Source: Ignavibacteria bacterium
Lineage (GTDB): Bacteria; Bacteroidota; Ignavibacteria; Tepidaquicellales; Tepidaquicellaceae
Direction: 5' to 3'
DNA: 64,000 nucleotides
NCBI GenBank assembly: GCA_016710985.1
Contig: JADJTX010000019.1
Coordinates: 1 to 64,000, forward strand
Shown here one piece after another: positions 1 through 9,521 of this stretch. The notes under the pieces were generated by a model that was not told where the DNA came from, made no database searches, and saw only the letters and a list, made by a program, of their open reading frames with translations. Each line of letters begins with the position of its first letter. Within the stretch, counting starts at the first letter, position 1. Position numbers and translations under genes: made by a program.

Positions 1-733
1 TCTCGTAAACACCGTCCACTCGGTTAATGGACGTAACAATAGCCGCCTGACCTGCAGCTACACGGATTTCCTCCGAAAACTGCCGGTATTCACCGGTAGC
101 AGCGCACGCAAGACGGTAAGTCCTTAACTTTGCTGTCCGGTCATGTCTAAAGTAGAATTATTTATAATATCCGGGTTGATGTTTTCTTCAGTGACGGAAA
201 CATTCAAACAAATAATTACTCACATAATCTGATTTATAAAAACTGATATAATCCTCAGTATTGTATCAAGACTCAGCGGATCAATAAAATAATCTCCGTT
301 TGGAGTCAGTACCATTCCGTGAAATCCAAAAGCTGCAACATCTATCTTCCTAAAGCATAAGGATCATCAATACCTTTCACATTAAGTTTTAATTTCGAGG
401 ACTGCGACGCAAGTCCCGGCTCCATCATTGAATATTCTGTTACATAAAATTTTGATAAGCTACCGTCAGGCATAGGTAATTCTATGATCTGCGGAGAGTT
501 TACTGACCTGTCGCTGAATTCAAACGGAGCAGAGTTCAAAATATTTCCTAAAAAGAATTCAGATTTAATTTAAGCCTCTGTATTTCAAAGGCAATACTCT
601 TTTTGAATCTGTATTTTTGCTGTTAATTCCTGAATTATCCGACCAGACAGAATAATTGACCTGGGAAAAAGCATGTTCTGATCTAAAAAGAACATAATAA
701 AGCGATTAAGAAAAGTTTTGTAAGGATTTTCAT
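1..733 (-). pseudogene. Decayed secreted metalloprotease, 5' part (runs off window)
   Basis: Reading leftward from an ATG at 733 there is a signal-peptide-like start (MKILTKLFLIALLC), then pieces in different frames. Positions 342-539 encode a prodomain-like stretch (ELPMPDGSLSKFYVTEY, GIDDPYALGR). Positions 1-130 encode LRTYRLACAATGEYRQF and AIVTSINRVDGVYE. These motifs are typical of the propeptide and early catalytic domain of reprolysin-like zinc metalloproteases in Bacteroidota and relatives. Several frameshifts and stops make this a pseudogene. The zinc site would lie to the left of the window, so the rest of the gene cannot be judged. Confidence 0.72.
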
Positions 734-953
734 TTTGTTTGTTTTATGTTAATGTGGATTGTGAATATGTGTTTGAAAAAGTTTTTGCCCTGAGAGAGTG
801 GTTTAATTTTTTCAGTGTAACAAAATATTCTAATTCTAATTTCTGATGATCAGAAATATTATCACATTATCCTGAAATTGAATATACTTGTCTACTTTTT
901 GTATGGGGTTAAAATATATAATCTGAAAACTGTAAAAAAGTTATCTTTTTAAA

Positions 954-1004
954 AAGTTGTCAAATCTACAGGCTTCGAGACCTTGTAATTAGATTTGACA
1001 ACTT
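954..1004 (-). terminator. Long hairpin downstream of the 1026-1493 remnant
   Basis: Two perfect 14-base arms (AAGTTGTCAAATCT and its complement) enclose a second imperfect inverted repeat. The hairpin sits just past the stop of the minus-strand remnant, the same placement as the terminators of its relatives. The rest of 734-1025 is AT-rich and I see no gene in it. Confidence 0.5.
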
Positions 1005-1025
1005 ATGAATGAATATATAATTTTA

Positions 1026-1493
1026 TTACTTATTCTTCAGGATCTTCTCCTGATTTTTATAGCCTTCATCTTTTCTGACTCCCCGGAAATTCATCTTCCT
1101 GAACTCTGTTTTCATTGATCACTTTCATTCTCTGTTCATATAATGACCTGCTGTCATATACAACAGAAACGGGACTTGATCAGGGAGACTTTCCTGACTA
1201 ACAAAGTTAGATGCGTTATTAAATACAAGTAAAAGGTCAGTCAGATCAACTATCCTGTTACCTGTCAGATCAGAGGCAATATATCCCATAGTTGCATTCA
1301 TTTCATACAGGTCTTTATCGAGCTGCTCTATGTCAACCCTGTCTTTCATTAAAATTAAAACTCTCGTGTACTGCAGAGGATTTAATGTGCTCATTTTGTT
1401 TGCGAGTCTTTCAGTGACCTGTACGCTTTGAGAGAACACGCTGGAATTAATGAAGATCAGTAGTAAGAAGAGATACAATTTTTTCATAATCAA
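1026..1493 (-). pseudogene. Fused remnant: subtilase N-terminus joined to dockerin-like tail
   Basis: The first ~65 residues (signal peptide, then QVTERLANKM, NPLQYTRVLILMKDRVDIEQ) are almost the same as the start of the subtilase that begins at 10999. After 'YEMNA' the sequence jumps directly to a dockerin-like second repeat (DLTGNRIVDLTD, then LLLVFNNASNF). The entire protease and middle domains are missing. The C-terminal tail (YDSRSLYEQR-type, as in the gene ending at 4285) continues to a stop near 1026 only after frameshifts. The likely origin is a large internal deletion in a subtilase paralog. The leftover open frame of 122 codons at 1125-1493 could still be translated, but no function is expected. 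Confidence 0.7.
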
Positions 1494-1559
1494 TAGAATT
1501 CAAAATTTGGGAAAAGTTATGAAAATTTTTGAAAGCAAAATAAATAATTCAGGCTTATC

Positions 1560-1642
1560 AAGAAAGATATCTTTAAATAATTAAATAATTAGGATAATGG
1601 TTGATTAGTTAATGGTTGATTGGTTGATTGATTCAACCGTCA
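1560..1642. repeat. Short tandem GGTTGATT-type repeat
   Basis: This intergenic stretch is made of imperfect short repeats (TAAATAATTAAATAATTA followed by GGTTGATTAGTTAAT-like units). A complementary-looking stretch occurs at 31893-31919. No coding potential is seen. Confidence 0.5.
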
Positions 1643-1670
1643 GGATTATTTATTCACCACTGCACTCAAC

Positions 1671-1706
1671 AAAAAAAGGACTGATCAATTGATCAGTCCT
1701 TTAAAA
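1671..1706 (-). terminator. Rho-independent terminator
   Basis: AAAGGACTGATC and GATCAGTCCTTT form a perfect palindromic stem between an A-run and a T-run, directly after the stop of the BNR pseudogene ending at 1730. Genes of this family in the window share the same terminator layout. Confidence 0.8.
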
Positions 1707-1729
1707 TAAAATAACTTGATCGTGACTTC

Positions 1730-4146
1730 TTACTTATTCAGAATCTTCTTTTCATCTTTTAATAACTTCTTCAGATTTTACTCCAGGTAATACTATTTCC
1801 TGCGGACGGCTTTCTTTCATTTCCTTAATCTTTCTTTCATACGTATTCTTATTATCCTTCACATCCCGCAACAGGACACGGCTCCCGCAGGTGCTTTCCT
1901 TGAAACAAAATTTGAAGAATTATTAAATACAATAAGAACATCAGAAAGATCTACTAACCTGTCACCTGTAAGATCATTTACATTAAATCAGTTGTAAACG
2001 AACTTGCTGCATTATTGATCTGTATTATGTCATCAAGATCTATTGCATTGTTCTTCACTACCTCTCCGCTGTAAATACATAACGCGAGCCTTTTTAAAAT
2101 AAGATTATCTCCGAATGCCTTGTTTGCTCCATTCGTAAAATTATAAGCGAATGGTGTTCCTCTTGTATATACTTCACCGCCTGACCTGCTCCATGTCTCT
2201 AAAATATTCGGTCCTTTGACTACAATGTAGTATGTTCCCGTCTGTGCATTGGCAAATGTCACTGTGCCTGATGCAGAAATTGAATCTACTACTGATTTTC
2301 CGGAGTCAACTATTGTATAAGGAGCATTTATGTTCCTCAGATAAAATGTAGCTGAGTCTCTGATATTTAACTTCGTATTGATCTCATCAAAGTATCCCTG
2401 CGCAGCAAATGTAATCGTTGACGGAAGAGGTGACGGACTATTCGTTACATTAATATTTATGCTTCTTGTATGTACAGGAGTTCCGTTCAGACCATTTCCT
2501 TTTACTGTGATTGTATAACTCCCTGCAGTTACTCCGCCTGAAGTTACAACTCTTAATCTCAGCGAATCCGGAAATGCATTGAGTGAATCGAGAAGTTCGT
2601 TTGTTGTTTTATTTAGAAAAGTTAAAGTAATAGAACCTGCAGACGGAGCCGGAGATACAGAAGCGGAAAAGAAAGCAGACTTATCATAGAGCTTTACACC
2701 GGGAACAGAGACATAATGGAAAGAGCTGTCTAAAAAATTTGTTATTGTATCAAATGCAGGCAGAACTCTCATAGCAGAAGTCGGAAAAAAGATCCCATAT
2801 TCAGAGCATTCCCGTTGCGGTGATCTCCCCATATGCTGAAAGCAACATCCTTGTTTCCTGTTATGCTAGTGTAGTCTCCTCTGTAACAATTTGTATTCGG
2901 ACTGCAAGGAGGATTCGGATAACTAAAAGTTACATTAGTTAATCTTTGATTTGGTTTGAATGTCTGACCTCCGTCTTCTGTATAAGTTGCATAAACATCA
3001 ACGCCATAACCGGCCGGATTATTCCTGTCATCATACCAGTGAATGTACAATCTTCCCGTTTCCCTTTCACATGAGATTTCCGGAAACCACTGATCACTTG
3101 CTGTAGGATTCGGGTTATCATTAATTCTTGCTGCCGCTGACCAGTTAGCTCCCTGATTTGTAGAATATCGGAGCCATACATCCGGCTTATTGCCGTTGCC
3201 GGGAGGATCATTTGTTGCATAAACAAGATACAACCTGCCTCTGTACGGTCCGTTACTGTTATCCATTGCTATCTTTGGATGTGGTGCCGTTCTTGCTCCG
3301 TTTATTACAAACCTTCCTGCAGTATTCAAAGTACCGACCCATCCTACAAAATTCTGACTCGACATTAATGTAAAATTAGCTCCTCCGTTTGTGGAGCGGT
3401 GGAAATTGTAAGTTCTTGATAAGTGCTGCCTGTATTAGTAACATAAATAACACATCCGCCGTTGACAGCTACCGTCCGGGACCGACGGCAATATAACATC
3501 CCGGCTGTGTATTGCTGGGAGTATATGTAGTGGTCCAGTTTAATCCGGCATTAGTACTTCTTCCAAAATTCCGGGGTTATACCGGCATACACGTAATTAG
3601 CATAAGGCCTGTTCCTGTGTATTCCGCCGAGACATGATTTCTGTCATTACCCGAAACTGAAAGAATTGCCGGACCCCAGTTCAAACCATGATTAGTGGAT
3701 CTGTAAACATACTGGCCGCTTACACCGGAGGCATAAATCAGAATATTATTCCCGGTATACGTAGTCCATGGATCACAGCAAGTTGAGGAATGATAACCAG
3801 GATTATTTAGAATCAGTTAAGACCGCCGTTAGTTGTGAACCCTTGCATTCTGTGCGCCGCCTCCTCTATTCACCAAAGAATATAAGCAGCGGATTTAAGG
3901 ACTTGAAGTTGCACTTTGCTCCCAGTTGTCAACGCCAACATCAAAGTTATCAAAATCACCCATTGTTATAACTGACGGAGTATTGGGATTAGTATTATCC
4001 TTCATAAGAAGATATGACTCAAGGGTCGGCTGTTCAATATTCGGGTTATCATCATCAAAAATATGCCATGCATTTTGTCCCTGAAAAAAGAATGCTGAGA
4101 TTAATAATGCAATCAGCCACAAAACTGAGTAGTATTTTAATTTCAT
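1730..4146 (-). pseudogene. Decayed BNR-propeller protein with IETWS/dockerin-like end
   Basis: The gene starts at 4146 with a membrane-spanning signal (MKLKYYSVLWLIALLISAFF) and aligns along its length with the intact 1022-residue protein at 17931-20999. Readable pieces are 3895-4146 (N-terminus, FDNFDVGVDNWEQ), 2769-3365 (propeller, STNQGANW and GDYTSITG) and 1978-2832 (Ig-like domain, LETWSRSGGE, first dockerin-like repeat). The second repeat (DLTGDRLVDLSDVL) and a degenerate tail run to 1730. At least four frame changes and the corrupted region 3366-3890 show that it is dead. The Ig-like domain matches that of the 17931 gene, while the terminal block is closer to that of the 4285 gene. 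Confidence 0.85.
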
Positions 4147-4223
4147 GTTTAATTTTTGTTAAAGTTATTGTTTGAAATTAATAAAATGAATTCTATTATT
4201 CCTGTTATTAATTGATTTTCAAT

Positions 4224-4258
4224 AAAAAAGGGACTGATTGAATTCAACCAGTCCCTTT
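4224..4258 (-). terminator. Rho-independent terminator
   Basis: AAAGGGACTG and CAGTCCCTTT pair around a loop, with an A-run on the left that reads as a T-run on the minus strand. It lies 27 bases past the stop of the gene ending at 4285. Confidence 0.8.
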
Positions 4259-4284
4259 CTGAAAATATTTTTACTTTGTAACTC

Positions 4285-6684
4285 TTATCTCTTCAGGTTG
4301 TTATCCTGATTTTTATAGCCTTCATCTTTTCTGACTCCCGGTAATTCATCTTCCTGAACTCTGTTTTCATTGATCACTTTGATTCTCTGTTCATATAATG
4401 ACCTGCTGTCATATTCAGCCGAGAGCGGACCCGATCCCGGAGGAGATTTTCTTATAACAAAATTAGATGAATTATTAAATGCGATCAGTACATCAGACAG
4501 ATCTACAATCCTGTTGCCTGTAAGATCATTCACATTGAATCCTGTAACGAATGCACCGGCTGCATTATTGATCTGCAGTATGTCATTCAGATCAATTACA
4601 TAGTTCTGTATTACATCCCCGCTGTATATACAGTAGCGGGCACCTACTAATATCAGATTATTGCCGTATGCCTTGTTTGCTGCTGTAGTAAAATTATATG
4701 AGAATGGAGTTCCTCTCGTATACGCTTCACCGCCTGCCTTACTCCATGTTTCCAGAATATTTCTTCCGGTCACTACGACATAGTATGTTCCTGTCTGTGC
4801 ATTTGCGAATGTAATTGTGCCTGATGCAGAAATGGAATCTACTACTGACTTTCCTGAATCAACTATTGCATACGGAGCGTTTATGTTTCTCAGATAAAAT
4901 ACAGCTGAGTCCCTGATGTTCAGTTTCGTATTCAGAGAATCAAAATATCCCTGTGCCGCAAATGTGATAGTGGACGGTACGGCTGCAACGAAGCTTGTTG
5001 TTTTGCAGATGTTATCAAGATACAGATTATTTCCGAAACCGCTTCTTGCTCTGAATTTTACTTTGTTTGTTCCGGCAGGTAAAGCAAGTTTTTTAGTTAG
5101 CCACTGAACAGAAGTTGGCGTAAATGCAGATGTGTTTGTAGCTGTTGTATTTAATGAGTTTCCCCCGATACCTGAAGTCGAATTACCATATAATCTTACA
5201 AGACTGGTGTAAGTTGTTCCTGCGTTTGTAGAAGTCTGTATTTCAAGTGAATCGGTTCCTGATGAATAAGGTGCATATGCATAATCATACTTTAATGAAT
5301 CTCCGCTGACAGAGTTGCCAAATGCTAATGTTACAAGTGATTGAGTTGTTCCTGCGCTTGCAGACCAGAAATCAAATTTAGCTGATCCCGAACCTGTACC
5401 GTAACCGCTCACTGTATTTCTTGTCCAGTAGTTAGTCCCGGTGAATTCTATATTCCAGCCTGTCGGCGCAAATGTAGCTGAAGTAAAATCTTCACATAAT
5501 ACCTGATCACTAATTTTAAATGAATACAACACGGTAGAATCCCTGTTATGCGCTAATGAATTATCCTGTGCAAAAATTTTGTAATAAATATTATCATTTA
5601 TTGCTACATCTGAATTCAAAGAATTAAATGCAGCCGCGAAAGTGCTTCCCGATGTATTTATTAATTTAAACTGCTTCGTCGGTAAAGGTGAATTTTTATA
5701 CCATACTACCCATGAAGAATCCAGTCCTAAATTATCTGTAACGGTCGCTGTGACAGTTGCCGGCCAGTTTGGTTTCGGCTGATCTGTTAATGCCGTATGA
5801 ACTATCACAGGTTTTGTATTATCAGTCTGAGCTAAAAATAAATTTAAGTTTAAAGGAGCTCCTGCAGGTGAAGTTGCAGTTCTGCTTAAGCTGTCTGTAG
5901 TTTTAATATAGTATCTGTATGTTGCAGGTGAACCATTCGCCGGAATGTTAGCTGTCCAGTTATTTCCGCTGGTATTTGTCATTAATAAGGAGTCAGTAAC
6001 AGAAACATTATTTCTTGACCATAATAATTTTGTCAATGAAGGATTGATGCCTGATCCGGAAGGAGTTATTACACAATTTACTGCATAATTTCCTGCAAGC
6101 TGTTCAGTGTTTGGTAATGGAGTATGAGTTATTCCCGGACCGAGATCTACTGAAGTTGTCCATGCCTGATAGATACCGGTTGAATTATCAGCCCACAAAG
6201 GCCAGATCTTATTATTACCGGAAGTAATTCCAATGTAATCACCCTGATAACCTGTTGCAAGGCCGGATATCGGCGCTGGTACAAAAGTATGATCACTGAC
6301 TTCTGTATCTGTCCACGTAACTCCTCCGTCAATTGATCTTGACATAAACACTGAAGAAGCGTTTGAAGCTGTATTTCTGTCATCATAATATACTATATTG
6401 ACTCCGCCTGATTCATCAACTCTTATCGCAGGAAACCACTGATACTTTCCGTTGTTCAATGCATCCTGATTTACTCTGATACCTGCTGACCAGGTAGTTC
6501 CGCCGTCTGTTGATTTATGTAAAATCACATCCGGATCTGAACCCGCCGGTGCAAGGCTTTTTTCTGCTGCCACTACATAGATCCATCCGTTTCTCGGACC
6601 GCCGCTTCTGTCAACGTCAATTCTTGTAAATCCGTTTACTCTTATGTTAGACTTGGTAGGAAATGTTCCTCTTATTCCATTCAT
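4285..6684 (-). CDS. BNR-propeller secreted protein, C-terminal part (frameshifted gene 4285-7604)
   Basis: This 799-residue frame is the continuation of the gene that starts at 7604. It first completes the propeller (Asp-boxes STDGGTTW at 58-65 and SIDGGVTW at 117-124). An Ig-like or fibronectin-like segment follows at ~185-390 (NNWTANIP, YRYYIKTTDS, then TVTDNLGLDSSWVVWY). A jelly-roll, MAM-like domain spans ~396-560 (CEDF ... SGFGNNLYLDNIC). Last comes the beta-sandwich and dockerin-like block at ~572-743 (ILETWS, DLNDILQINNAAG, DLTGNRIVDLSDVL), then a charged tail. The methionine start is internal to the family and probably not a real start. The middle domains are very close in sequence to those of the subtilase pseudogene at 7839-10999. 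Confidence 0.8.
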   Translation of the reverse strand: MNGIRGTFPTKSNIRVNGFTRIDVDRSGGPRNGWIYVVAAEKSLAPAGSDPDVILHKSTDGGTTWSAGIRVNQDALNNGKYQWFPAIRVDESGGVNIVYYDDRNTASNASSVFMSRSIDGGVTWTDTEVSDHTFVPAPISGLATGYQGDYIGITSGNNKIWPLWADNSTGIYQAWTTSVDLGPGITHTPLPNTEQLAGNYAVNCVITPSGSGINPSLTKLLWSRNNVSVTDSLLMTNTSGNNWTANIPANGSPATYRYYIKTTDSLSRTATSPAGAPLNLNLFLAQTDNTKPVIVHTALTDQPKPNWPATVTATVTDNLGLDSSWVVWYKNSPLPTKQFKLINTSGSTFAAAFNSLNSDVAINDNIYYKIFAQDNSLAHNRDSTVLYSFKISDQVLCEDFTSATFAPTGWNIEFTGTNYWTRNTVSGYGTGSGSAKFDFWSASAGTTQSLVTLAFGNSVSGDSLKYDYAYAPYSSGTDSLEIQTSTNAGTTYTSLVRLYGNSTSGIGGNSLNTTATNTSAFTPTSVQWLTKKLALPAGTNKVKFRARSGFGNNLYLDNICKTTSFVAAVPSTITFAAQGYFDSLNTKLNIRDSAVFYLRNINAPYAIVDSGKSVVDSISASGTITFANAQTGTYYVVVTGRNILETWSKAGGEAYTRGTPFSYNFTTAANKAYGNNLILVGARYCIYSGDVIQNYVIDLNDILQINNAAGAFVTGFNVNDLTGNRIVDLSDVLIAFNNSSNFVIRKSPPGSGPLSAEYDSRSLYEQRIKVINENRVQEDELPGVRKDEGYKNQDNNLKR

Positions 6685-6686
6685 GT

Positions 6687-7604
6687 CTAGGCGTTATTTG
6701 TAACAGTCCATGTGACTCCGCCATTTGTTGATTTTGCAAATCCTGCAAAGTCTTCAACATTCGCCGCGGATGTATTAGGTGCTGCCCATACTACATAAAC
6801 TTCTCCGTTGGGTCCGACTCTGATATCACATCCCTGTGAATAGTGTCCTGCAACAGATGTATTGATCTGAGCTGCCCCGGACCAGCTTACTCCGCCGTTA
6901 GTAGTATATGAAACTGCGATCGGAGGGCTTCCTACACTGAATAATGACCAGACTACATATGATCTTCCGTAATAAGGACTTGAAGGAGCATCATCTGTTG
7001 CTGCAAAGTTTTTATCCTGTGAACCTGAGGCAATTGTAAAATTTGCTGACCAGGTTGCTCCGTTGTTTGTAGAATAGTTTGCAAACATTCCTGAAGTTGT
7101 GTATCCAAGATGTGTCATGATTATGGTACCGTTCTTATCTATTGTAGGTCCGGGATCACCGCCGTGATTTCCTATCGGAGAACCGTTTAATGTATCGGAT
7201 CCAAACCAGTTTACACCTCCGTTAGTAGTTACATAAACACCTTCACTGATGAATAATGAACCAACGTTGTTAACTGCATTTGATGACCCGAACATTATCA
7301 GAGGATTCAAAGGATGTCGGGTGATTATTACTTCACTTTGACTGCTGTTAGTTCTTGGTAAAACTCTGAAATTCGGATTGACGGCATAAATGCCGTTTGG
7401 ATCACTTATGTACTTTGTTGCTGTATTCGGAGCGACATAGTCATATGACTGAAGAAATGGCGCTGATGTTGTATTTGATGGATCATATATTCCTGTTTGC
7501 TGCGGTGTATTCCATTTTTCGGGCTGATTGTCCTCAGACTTCTGTCCCATAAAAAGAAATGCACCTATGCAAAAAACTGGAATGAGTAAAAACAATTTTT
7601 TCAT
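6687..7604 (-). CDS. BNR-propeller secreted protein, N-terminal part (frameshifted gene 4285-7604)
   Basis: This 305-residue frame starts with a signal peptide (MKKLFLLIPVFCIGAFLFMG). It continues with the family's 'FRVLPRTNSSQSEVIITRHP' block and Asp-box repeats (TTNGGVNW, STNNGATW, STNGGVTW) of a sialidase-like propeller. It ends at TAG after 'TVTNNA'. The intact relative starting at 30264 and the one at 22796-25641 continue with a short linker and 'NGIR', which is found here one frame over at 6684. A small deletion plus frameshift therefore splits the gene. A catalytic sialidase role is unlikely because only the Asp-box scaffold is visible. The product, if read through, would be a large exported protein. 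Confidence 0.8.
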   Translation of the reverse strand: MKKLFLLIPVFCIGAFLFMGQKSEDNQPEKWNTPQQTGIYDPSNTTSAPFLQSYDYVAPNTATKYISDPNGIYAVNPNFRVLPRTNSSQSEVIITRHPLNPLIMFGSSNAVNNVGSLFISEGVYVTTNGGVNWFGSDTLNGSPIGNHGGDPGPTIDKNGTIIMTHLGYTTSGMFANYSTNNGATWSANFTIASGSQDKNFAATDDAPSSPYYGRSYVVWSLFSVGSPPIAVSYTTNGGVSWSGAAQINTSVAGHYSQGCDIRVGPNGEVYVVWAAPNTSAANVEDFAGFAKSTNGGVTWTVTNNA

Positions 7605-7730
7605 TCTTTTGATGATTTAGTTTTTTAATTATTGTATACAATTTGGATTGATTTAAAATAAGCAAAGTCAAATATAAATAAAGGTTATCCTAAATAAAAA
7701 AGACTGAAAGCGGAATTAAATCCGAGCCTT

Positions 7731-7767
7731 AAAAAAAAGGACCGGTTTTTTTAAACCGGTCCTTTTT
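7731..7767 (-). terminator. Rho-independent terminator
   Basis: AAAGGACCGGTTT and AAACCGGTCCTTT form a strong stem next to the T-run, downstream of the subtilase pseudogene that ends at 7839. Confidence 0.85.
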
Positions 7768-7838
7768 CGTATTATTTTGAGACAGTCTAAGAAATTGAGA
7801 ACAAATACTTCATTAGTTTTTCAGAAGTTTCAAATACT

Positions 7839-8477
7839 TTATTTATTCAGGATCTTCTTTTGATCACTACGGATTTCATCTGCGTTCACTTCCGGTAATG
7901 CCTCTTCTTTTACCAGGCTTTCATTTATCTCTTTAATTCTCTGCTCCTGTTGAAACCTGCTCTCATATACCGCCGAAACAGGACCCGATCCCGGAGGAGA
8001 TTTCCTTACAACAAAATTAGATGAATTGTTAAAGGCGATCAGTACATCAGACAGATCTACTATCCTGTTGCCTGTAAGATCATTCACATTGAATCCTGTA
8101 ACAAATGCGCCGGCTGCATTATTGATCTGCAGTATGTCATTCAGATCAATTGCATAGTTCTCTATTACATCCCCGTTATATATACAATAACGTTCACCTA
8201 CTAATATAAGATTGTTGTCGTACGCTTTTGTCTGTGAATTTGTAAAATTATAACTAAATGGCGTACCTCTTACAAAAGACTCACCGCCTGCTCTGCTCCA
8301 GGTCTCAAGAAGGTTTCTTCCTTTTACTACAATGTAGTATGTTCCGCTCGCGGCATTCGCAAAAGTTACTGTTCCGGAAGCTGACATTGAATCAATAACC
8401 GACTTGCCGGAATCGACTAAAGAGTATGGCGGGCTAATGTTTCTCAGATAAAATACGGCAGAATCCCTGATGTTCAA
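7839..8477 (-). pseudogene. Subtilase pseudogene, piece 4: IETWS/dockerin-like end
   Basis: This 212-residue frame carries the terminal block of the broken subtilase gene: beta-sandwich (NIRDSAVFYLRNI), LLETWSRAGGESF, two dockerin-like loops (DLNDILQINNAAG and DLTGNRIVDLSDVL) and a charged tail ending KILNK. The block is nearly the same as that of the gene ending at 4285, including long matching DNA runs, so the two copies have probably exchanged sequence. The frame change to the preceding piece is at ~8475-8510. Confidence 0.8.
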
Positions 8478-9310
8478 TTTTGAATTGAGTGTATCGTAAT
8501 ATCCTGAGCTATAAATGTGATTGTTGACGGGACAGCTGCTACAAAACTGGTTGTTTTACATATGTTATCAATATAAAGATTATTTCCGAATCCGCTTCTT
8601 GCCCTGAATTTTACTTTGTTTGTTCCGGCAGGCAATGCATACCTTTTGGTCGCCCATTGTCCGGCGGTAGGCGTAAATGCAGTTCCGAGAGCTGCAACTG
8701 TATTAAGATTTCCGTTAACATTATTTCCCCATAATTTTACTAACGTGGAATAATTTGTTCCCCCGTTTGTTGAAGATAATATCTCGAGTGTATCAGTACT
8801 TCCGTCAGTGTATGGGGCATAAGCATTATCAAACTTTAAGGAATCTCCTGATAAAGAATTGCCAAAAGCAAGAGTTATAAGAGACTGTGTCGTCCCGGCA
8901 GAAGCAGTCCAGAAATCAAACTTTGCCGAACCCGAGCCTGTACCGTAACCGCTCACTGCATTTCTTGTCCAGTATTGTGTCCCTGTAAATTCAATGTTCC
9001 AGTTTGTCGGCGCAAATGTTGCCGATGTAAAATCTTCACATAATACCTGATCAATAATTTTAAATGTGTATAAAGTTGTTGAATCCCTGTTATGCGCGAG
9101 TGAATTATCCTGCGCAAATATTTTGTAATAAATATTGTCATTTATTGCTACATCTGAATTCAAAGAATTAAATGCCGCAGTGAAAGTGCTTCCCGATGTA
9201 TTTATTAATTTAAACTGCTTCGTCGGTAAAGGTGAATTTTTATACCATACTACCCATGAAGAATCCAGTCCTAAATTATCTGTAACGGTCGCTGTGACAG
9301 TCGCCAGCAT
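8474..9310 (-). pseudogene. Subtilase pseudogene, piece 3: Ig-like and jelly-roll domains
   Basis: This 278-residue frame contains the end of an Ig-like domain (TVTDNLGLDSSWVVWYKNS) and a jelly-roll/MAM-like domain (CEDFTSATFAPTNW to GNNLYIDNICK). Both closely match the gene ending at 4285. The DNA at 9182-9301 is the same as 5638-5757 over 120 bases. It is out of frame with the pieces before and after it. Confidence 0.78.
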
Positions 9311-9521
9311 TTGGTTTCGGCTGATCTGTTATTGCAGTATGTACTATGACAGGTTTAGTATTATCTGTCTGAGCAACAAAGGAATTTAAAACTCCCGGAG
9401 CTCCGACCGGTGAGGTAGAAGTCTTGTCAGTGCTGTCGGTGGTTTTTATGTAATATCTGTATGTTGCTGTTGTACCGTTACCCGGAATGTTTGCTGTCCA
9501 GTTTGTTCCGCCGTCCTGCAA
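9276..9521 (-). pseudogene. Subtilase pseudogene, piece 2: short Ig-like segment
   Basis: 81 residues (GGTNWTANIPGNGTTATYRY, then YIKTTDS) that match residues ~240-310 of the frame at 4285-6684. Relative to that gene about 35 codons are missing upstream, between 'ENLAG' and 'GGTNW', so this junction has a deletion as well as a frameshift. Confidence 0.72.

Noticed and set aside
4285..7604. Active sialidase
   Set aside because: Asp-boxes are present, but the catalytic arginine triad and nucleophile region of sialidases cannot be identified; Asp-boxes occur in many non-enzymatic propellers.
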